A stretch of DNA of 64,000 bases. Origin: Dendrolimus kikuchii. Taxonomy: Eukaryota > Arthropoda > Insecta > Lepidoptera > Lasiocampidae. The notes beneath the pieces were generated by a model, which saw only the letters and a list, made by a program, of their open reading frames with translations, had not been told where the DNA came from and searched no databases. Every line of letters begins with the position of its first letter. The first letter of the stretch is position 1. The position numbers and the translations under genes are program-made. Shown here piece by piece: positions 58,463 to 64,000 of the stretch. The stretch lies in the NCBI GenBank assembly GCA_019925095.2, contig CM034391.1, positions 27,269,051 to 27,333,050 of the forward strand, given 5' to 3'.

Positions 58463-59278
58463 GAATCAAATATCTAATATATAAAAGAAATTATGAACAG
58501 CTGATATTTGAATTTCGTGCGAGAGCCAAATTTAAGCGCCGTCACAACTTGACAGTGACAGTTTACTAGACATTAGTACTGTCATTGCCTATATGTTTTT
58601 TTTAATGGTGCAAGTGCAACGTTACATCTTCTCCAATAATTCCGGAGTTGTCGGATGTTTTGACATGTTTTTCTTTCTTCTGTATATCTTCCCTTAATTT
58701 CTATGGTTTTATTATTAACGTTTGATCGTTTACCTTATTTTACCCTATCTAACGATATGTATATTCACAAGCTAACAAATTCCCCTTGTGTTATGAGTAA
58801 TATACAACGGAACAACTCTGGGGGTGATCCCAGACACCCAGACCATAGTTTAATAACGGAAAGTTTGTTTACGAAATTTACTTTGCCGGGAAGCGAACCC
58901 GGTCGATTACAATATAGATACTTGTATATGTAATAAATGTATATTGAATATTAAAAAACGCATAACTCTTTAAAAAGTTTAATATTCCGTTATATTAAAA
59001 TGTATAATTTTAACATATTAATAACAGAAAGTCGGAGAAGCAAAACCATTAAAAATTCTCAAAGTTAAGCTTGCGTACATTTATTACAAGCACCGCCGCC
59101 ATTTTGCTCTAACAAAGCGAGTTTCATTTTGGCGGGAACCGCCATGATGGATGGCCGCAACTGACAGGTGAACCGCGACTGGGCTGCCAGTGTCTACTAT
59201 AATTTTCATGATTTTATATTAAAATTTGTAAGTAATAAATAACGGCCCATGCAATTCCCACTCCTAGGAGTTTTTATT
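58463..59278. other. spacer with repeat R-a copy 2 and a GC-rich patch
   Basis: 58778-58915 is repeat R-a (see 118-262). 59090-59180 (CCGCCGCCATTTTGCTC, GGCGGGAACCGCCATGATGG) is promoter-like in composition and followed by ATTTGTAAGTAAT, but no exon is recognisable. 58540-58565 holds GACAGTGACAGTTT. Confidence 0.4.
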
Positions 59279-59587
59279 CGTAGAGGAACGGAGAAAGGAT
59301 ATAATTTCCTACGGCCCGGCGGCTTATCGTAATTGGCGACAAAACAACCAACAGCCAGGTGATAGGGCATTTGCCTGACTGGATGGCTACCACCCCTGGT
59401 CTAGGATATGCCGCCATAACAACCTTGAGTTGTGTTCCGGCAATAGTGGCAAGGTTCTAGTCTCCCTTTATAGATCAGCAGCGCATTTATAGCACCTTTG
59501 GTATTACAAATGTCCATAGGCTGTGGTAACCGCTTTCTATCAGGTGGGCCGTCTGCCTGTCTAATGAACTCATGCTATAAAAAAAAA
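59279..59587 (+). mobile_element. SINE-A copy 16, diverged
   Basis: Full length with many substitutions, for example CCTACGGCCCGGCGGCTTAT. Confidence 0.8.
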
Positions 59588-59589
59588 TG

Positions 59590-59705
59590 AACAGTATACC
59601 AGTCCAAGGCGTTTTGGTAGATACATGATATTTGTGCAATACGCACATTAGGTCATAAAACTATCTAAGTGGTGTATACTTCCCAACTAGATTTAAAACT
59701 GGCAG
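59590..59705 (-). mobile_element. SINE-T fragment
   Basis: GAACAGTATACCAGTCCAAG and GCACATTAGGTCATAAAACT match the middle of the SINE-T at 2458-2752. Confidence 0.6.
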
Positions 59706-59796
59706 TGCCAGCGAAACTTTGTTTGCGATCACATGATGATGACTTTTTTAGTGAATTGTAACTGCGACACAAAAAACACGATCGACCACTATCTGT

Positions 59797-60099
59797 TTAG
59801 GAACGGTGAAATAATACAATTTCCTGCGGCTGGGCGGCCTATCGTAAGAGGCGACAAAACAACCCACAGCCAGGTGGTAGAGTATTTGCCCGACTGGATG
59901 GCTACCACCCCTGGTCTAGAGCATGCCGCCATAACAACTTTGAGTTGTGTTCCGGCATTAGTGACCAGGTTCCAGACTCACTTAAAAGAGCAGCGGCGCA
60001 TTTGTAGCACCTTTGATGTTCCAAATGTCTATAGGCGACGGTAACTGCTTTGCATCAGGTGGGCTGTATGTCTATCTGCTGAACTCGTGCAATAAAAAA
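59797..60099 (+). mobile_element. SINE-A copy 17
   Basis: Near full length. It and copy 16 are in the same orientation about 210 bp apart. Confidence 0.85.
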
Positions 60100-60284
60100 G
60101 CATTACCTTTTTGACTATATTTATCTTTGCCATGGTAATGACGTCATTTATCGATATAACGAGTATCTAAAATATTCACCAGGGATATAAGCTAGCTTTG
60201 TGTTAAGTTTCATTTCAATCCATTCTGTAGTTTTCACGTGGGTAAGGTTCCTAGAAGGCTGACTACGTTACCTCGCTGGATCGC

Positions 60285-60580
60285 CAATCTGAACCGTTGT
60301 TCGCGTTAGAAACCAGCCCTCTGATCTCCCGAAGAGTCAACTCGTCGTTTTGAAATATCTTTGTAGAGGCTCATGGCCTCGAGCCCCGCGATCCAAGCAT
60401 TTCCCCAGCAAACGGCTCAAACATATAACTCTCACCGAGGGTTGCATATTTGCGCCGCTTGAGTGATTCAGCTATTTCCGTCGCCGAACCGGCCGATCTA
60501 GGCGTATTTGGTAAATGAGCTGCGGCCAACATATCCACGCAGGTCGTATCCCATACCAGAGATTTCCCACGTCACCAGGG
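60285..60580 (-). pseudogene. non-LTR retrotransposon C-terminal fragment, frameshifted
   Basis: The minus strand reads LVWDTTCVDMLAAAHLPNTP, AESLKRRKYATLGESYMFEP and FAGEMLGS, then after a one-frame change LEAMSLYKDISKRRVD and a stop. This is the recognisable post-RT tail of a metazoan LINE family I cannot name. Broken by the frameshift. Confidence 0.7.
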
Positions 60581-60689
60581 AATTACTACTATTATTATTT
60601 TTGATTATTATTCAACTTTGCAACACAACAACAATAATAACAATTAATATCGCAAAAAACTCAAATGCCAATCTCACTTCGCCGGAATG

Positions 60690-61385
60690 CTCATCTTTTA
60701 CATTTATTATATCACACACTATACCCTACACTCCTCCTTACCTTAAGGAATGTTTCATCTTCCTTCATACATCACACTCCTTCGATTTGCGCTCCTCTAA
60801 TAACCTCCTGTTAAAGGCACCTGCACCTTCTTCAACATTTTACTCCAAATCCTTCGCTGTGCAGGCTGTCTGCCTTTGGAACTCTTTACCCGTAGATGTC
60901 AGAAAGGTAAATCATTTGTCATATTTAAAAAATCTATCAAAAACCATTACCTTAGTTTATAATAAAATATATATTTTTGTATTCTTCTTAACTTTCTTTT
61001 TATTGCAGGAGTTCAGCAGACAGGCAGACGGCCCACTGGATGGAAAGCGTTTACCATCGCCTATGGACATTTGCAACACCAAAGTGCTACAAATGCGCTG
61101 CTGCTCTCTTAAGGGACACTGGAACCTGGTCACTAATGCCGGAACACAACTCAAGGTTGTTATGGCGACATACTTTAGACCAGGGGTGGTAGCCATCCAG
61201 TCGGGCAAATGCCGTACCACCTGGCTGTGGGTTGTTTAGTCGCCTCTTACGACAGGCCACCCGGCCGCAGGAAATTGTATTCTTTCTCGCCTTTTGTTTT
61301 GCCATTAAATTATTGTAATTATTTATTCTGTAATTGTTTATTTGGTGAACAATAAAGTGTTTTCTATTCTATTCTATTCAACATT
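60690..61385 (+). pseudogene. CR1-like LINE 3' end interrupted by SINE-A
   Basis: TPPYLKECFIFLHTSHSFDL, RSSNNLLLKAP and AVCLWNSLPVDVRK align with the C-terminus of ORF2 at 28570-31497 (PPYLKERFDFLHLSHSRYLR, AVRLWNSLPLNIRQ). The SINE at 60997-61288 follows, then the 3' UTR ending GGTGAACAATAAAGTG and TTCTA repeats. 5'-truncated and dead. Confidence 0.82.
60997..61288 (-). mobile_element. SINE-A copy 18
   Basis: Near full length, antisense to the LINE it interrupts, hence younger. Confidence 0.88.
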
Positions 61386-61806
61386 GACTAATTTTTACAA
61401 CTAACATACTGATTTAAAATGTGAAATTAAAGTCTCAGTCAAAGAAGTCAATAAAGCCATACAAAAGCGGAAATTTCTACGATAGCAACACCATCCACAT
61501 TTGTAATTCGTTCCAGAGTATTGCACTGGAGCTTGAAACAACGTACAGCGTTTGATTGAGTGAACAGGCGTAGTACTCCTAATACCCTTTTTCGTTTTAG
61601 ATTGTTCTTTCAGTGAGAGAAAAACTGTAAGCATTACAACAGATTAACTTTCTGAAGTAGAACTTCTTTAGAATCGTTGTGATTTAAAACTCGATGAAAC
61701 GAAAAAGCGACACCAAAAAGAGACAAACACATAAATCTATAGGACTAATCTTGAAATTCTTGAAATGTTTTGGAGTTTTTCGATAATACTTCAATTTTCA
61801 TGTTTT
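61386..61806. other. unassigned spacer
   Basis: No gene or repeat recognised. Confidence 0.4.
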
Positions 61807-62596
61807 AAGGTTTGATCAAACTGCGAACGGGACGGGGCGGCGAAGCGACGCTAGCGAGACGGCATCGCGGCGTGGATGTCACACTGCGGGCGTGATGATC
61901 CCGCTAGCATCGCGTCGGTCGACCCGTCGCACTCGGCGCGATTTCTGTGTCTCGTTCATTTTTGAAAATAGATACAAAATTGGCGTCACGTCGAACGCGA
62001 CGTGCTCCGGTCGCGCTGTCTATTTGACTACTTAAATGAATATCCATAAAACACAAAAAGATCATCGCGCTCACGTCGCGATCGCACTCCGTCCCGCCGC
62101 ACTCGTATTGCATTCCCGCCGAACGCGGCAGCGACGTAACGTTTTTTTTTTTTTTATTGCAGGAGTTCAGCAGACAGGCAGACGGCCCACTTAATGAAAA
62201 GCGGTTGCTATAGCCTATGGACATTTGCCATGCCAAAGGTGCTACAAATGCGTTACTGCTTTCTTAAGGGAGACTGGAACCTGGTCACTAATGCCGGAAC
62301 ACAACTCAAGGTTGTTATGGCGACATACTCTAGACCAGGGGTGGTAGCCATCCAGTCGGGCAAATGCCCTACCACCTGACTGTGGGTTGTTTGGTCGCCT
62401 CTTACGACAGGCCGCCCGGCCGCAGGAAATTGTATTCTTTCTCCGTTCCTGCACGGATAAAAATGTGACCGCAAGTCGAGCGCCGAGCGCGACGGCTCTA
62501 TATGACATATTCTACATTAACTAATATATTACAACTCTTCACGTCCCGCCAGCGTCGCGTCGCCGTCCCGCCCCGTCCGCTGTTTGACAAAACCTT
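61807..62596. mobile_element. CpG-rich non-autonomous TIR element with SINE-A inside
   Basis: The left end GGTTTGATCAAACTGCGAAC and the reverse complement of the right end GGTTTTGTCAAACAGCGGAC match, followed by GGGACGGGGCGGCGAAGCGA against GGGGCGGGACGGCGACGCGA. The interior is dense in GCGACG/CGTCGC words with no ORF. Removing the SINE leaves about 470 bp. Possible target duplication TTTAA/TTTGA. Superfamily unknown. Confidence 0.7.
62142..62458 (-). mobile_element. SINE-A copy 19, full length
   Basis: Complete; splits the TIR element at 61807-62596. Confidence 0.9.
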
Positions 62597-62610
62597 TGAA
62601 GCTTAAATAT

Positions 62611-63243
62611 TGTTATGTGTGAGCGGGGGTACGTACTTAGAATTGGAAGTAAACACCAGTTTTTAACTAAATGCTTTTATTGACTTACACACCCGTACGT
62701 GATTCTTCTCTGCAGGGTTGCTCCTACACGCACAACAAACGACGCTCCGACGATGCAATATCTCACTCACATTACTGTCGCCGATATTGCGTAGACCACC
62801 TTCTGCTACTGCAGTGCTCAACTACGAATTTACTGCGCGTAGCTCGCTCCTGGATCTACGCTAAACTCCTCCTTCAATTAACTGCCTACTAAACTTTTGA
62901 CTAAATTCTCCACTAAACTTCCTGCTGTCTTCCATTAAACTTCTCTTCCAACTCTCTAAACTCGTCACTATCTTTTATTAAACTTCTCTTCCAACTCTTT
63001 AGTATTTCACTTGTCGCTTCGCTGTCTTGAACTGAACCCCTCGGTAGGCGCGCCTTACGCTGTTTATATACCCGGAAGAATCTTCTGGAACCCATAATTC
63101 CTGTCTGCTTCTTTCTAAGCATCTATTCTTAGTCTTTTCCTTCTTGAAACTTCTATTCTACAATTTCGATCATCATCTATCCCTTTCTAAAATATAGCTG
63201 TCCTTGTCTTTTCTGTCAGAAAGTTCTACCCTCGGTTGCCACA
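62611..63243 (-). repeat. gypsy-type solo LTR, 633 bp
   Basis: Minus strand: TGTGGCAACCGAGGGTAGAA to CGCTCACACATAACA, flanked by ATAT (62607-62610, 63244-63247). A TATA box GGGTATATAAACAG (63058-63072), an initiator-like TTCAGTTC about 30 bp downstream (near 63035) and a polyadenylation signal AATAAAAGC near 62673 define U3, R and U5. R contains a repeated TTGGAAGAGAAGTTTAAT motif. No internal region remains. Confidence 0.8.
63064..63072 (-). promoter_or_regulatory. TATA box of the solo LTR
   Basis: TATATAAAC on the minus strand, with an initiator TCAGTT about 28-30 bp downstream, a normal insect Pol II core promoter. Confidence 0.65.
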
Positions 63244-63320
63244 ATATATTATAACGAAATAATATATGAAATGTGACGTCACGAAATTTAGAATCCCTCC
63301 CACCCCTTGTCACACACATA

Positions 63321-63614
63321 TTTTTTTTTATTACTGAACCACAGCAGACAGCTGGCAGCCCAGCTGTGATGGAAAGTGGTTACCGTCGCCTATGGACATG
63401 AACAATACCAGAGGTGCTGGCCATGTGCTGCCGACCTTGAAAGAGAAACCGAAACCTGGCCAGTAATGCTGGAACACAGCTCAAAGTTGTTATGGCTGCA
63501 TACTCTAGACCAGGGGTGGTAGCCATCCAACCGGGATAATACACCTGGCTGTGGGTTATTTTGTCGCCTCTTTTGACAGGCCAGGAATTAGTATTCCTAT
63601 CCATTCCTGTACGA
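63321..63614 (-). mobile_element. SINE-A copy 20, most diverged
   Basis: Recognisable in order (ACCACAGCAGACAGCTGGCA, CTCTAGACCAGGGGTGGTAG) but with many changes and a shortened CGGCCGCAGG region. It may represent a sister subfamily. Confidence 0.7.
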
Positions 63615-63799
63615 AGAGTTATTATAGACGTTTAGTGGCAAATGCCATTCTCTTGTAACCAGTCAAAGGCGTACAGAGTTAATGTTCCAATGCACTCCAG
63701 CTATATATAAAGATTTTTACTGTGAAGTTGAAAACGTTTTAATAGCTCCCATAAAAAAGTAGGTTATGATATAATGGATGTATTAAACAGCCACGGCTT

Positions 63800-64000
63800 T
63801 CATAATCTTAATTTATATAAATTACGTGTCACGCTGTTTGTCCGCGATGGACTCCTAAACTACTTGACCGATTTTAATCAAATTTACACACCGTGTGCAG
63901 TTTGATCCGACTTGGAAGATAGGATAGCTTACATTTGGATCTGGTAGGTGGTGCTACAATCGGGTTCTAAATTTTATTTCTTGAAGGCAGAACAACGTCT
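63800..64000 (+). mobile_element. Helitron-type fragment, cut by window end
   Basis: TTTATATAAATTACGTGTCA, AAACTACTTGACCGATTTTA, GGTAGGTGGTGCTACAATCG and AGGCAGAACAACGTCT at the edge. Same family as 3348-3558. Confidence 0.6.

Overview
This window looks like transposon-rich, AT-rich nuclear DNA from a moth or butterfly (Lepidoptera). I found no confidently supported host gene. The evidence is the repeat content: Helitron ends of the lepidopteran type (GCGCGTTCAAACAAACAAAC near the 3' end), tRNA-headed SINEs, a BEL/Pao family, a CR1-like LINE with a conserved 3' stem-loop, mariner remnants, and two high-copy retroposon families that supply most of the short ORFs. The species call is inference from remembered repeat families; no search was run.

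Layout. 0-6 kb: tRNA-type SINEs, a Jockey fragment and a 3.5 kb candidate TIR element with TAA flanks. 6-11.5 kb: fragments of a (TATG)n-tailed LINE, SINE-A copies and Helitron ends. 11.5-20.8 kb: a large inverted-repeat element interrupted at 11756-17877 by a minus-strand BEL/Pao retrotransposon. That BEL has apparently identical 316-bp LTRs, a 5-bp target duplication (AATAT) and one 1696-codon ORF whose reverse-transcriptase core is replaced in frame by a short unrelated block. 20.9-28.3 kb: Helitron pieces, an 80-bp minisatellite, LINE fragments, a decayed mariner and a nested symmetric inverted-repeat structure. 28.3-33.1 kb: an apparently intact two-ORF CR1-like LINE on the minus strand. 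33.2-45 kb: a 265-bp inverted pair, many SINE-A copies, a Ty3/gypsy integrase remnant and three LTRs of one family. 45035-51732: a plus-strand BEL/Pao with all expected domains in one 1886-codon ORF. 52-64 kb: a BEL solo LTR inside a Helitron, more LINE/SINE/Helitron copies, a CpG-rich TIR element and a gypsy-type solo LTR with a readable promoter.

How the parts relate. The two BEL copies are in opposite orientation about 28 kb apart. They share almost identical gag and integrase ends but differ in the middle. The plus copy could supply the reverse transcriptase that the minus copy lacks, so the pair looks like an autonomous/non-autonomous relationship arising inside one family. The SINE-A family and the (TATG)n-tailed LINE are the main space fillers. 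Nesting order (SINE into LINE, LTR into Helitron, BEL into TIR element) gives a relative history of insertions.
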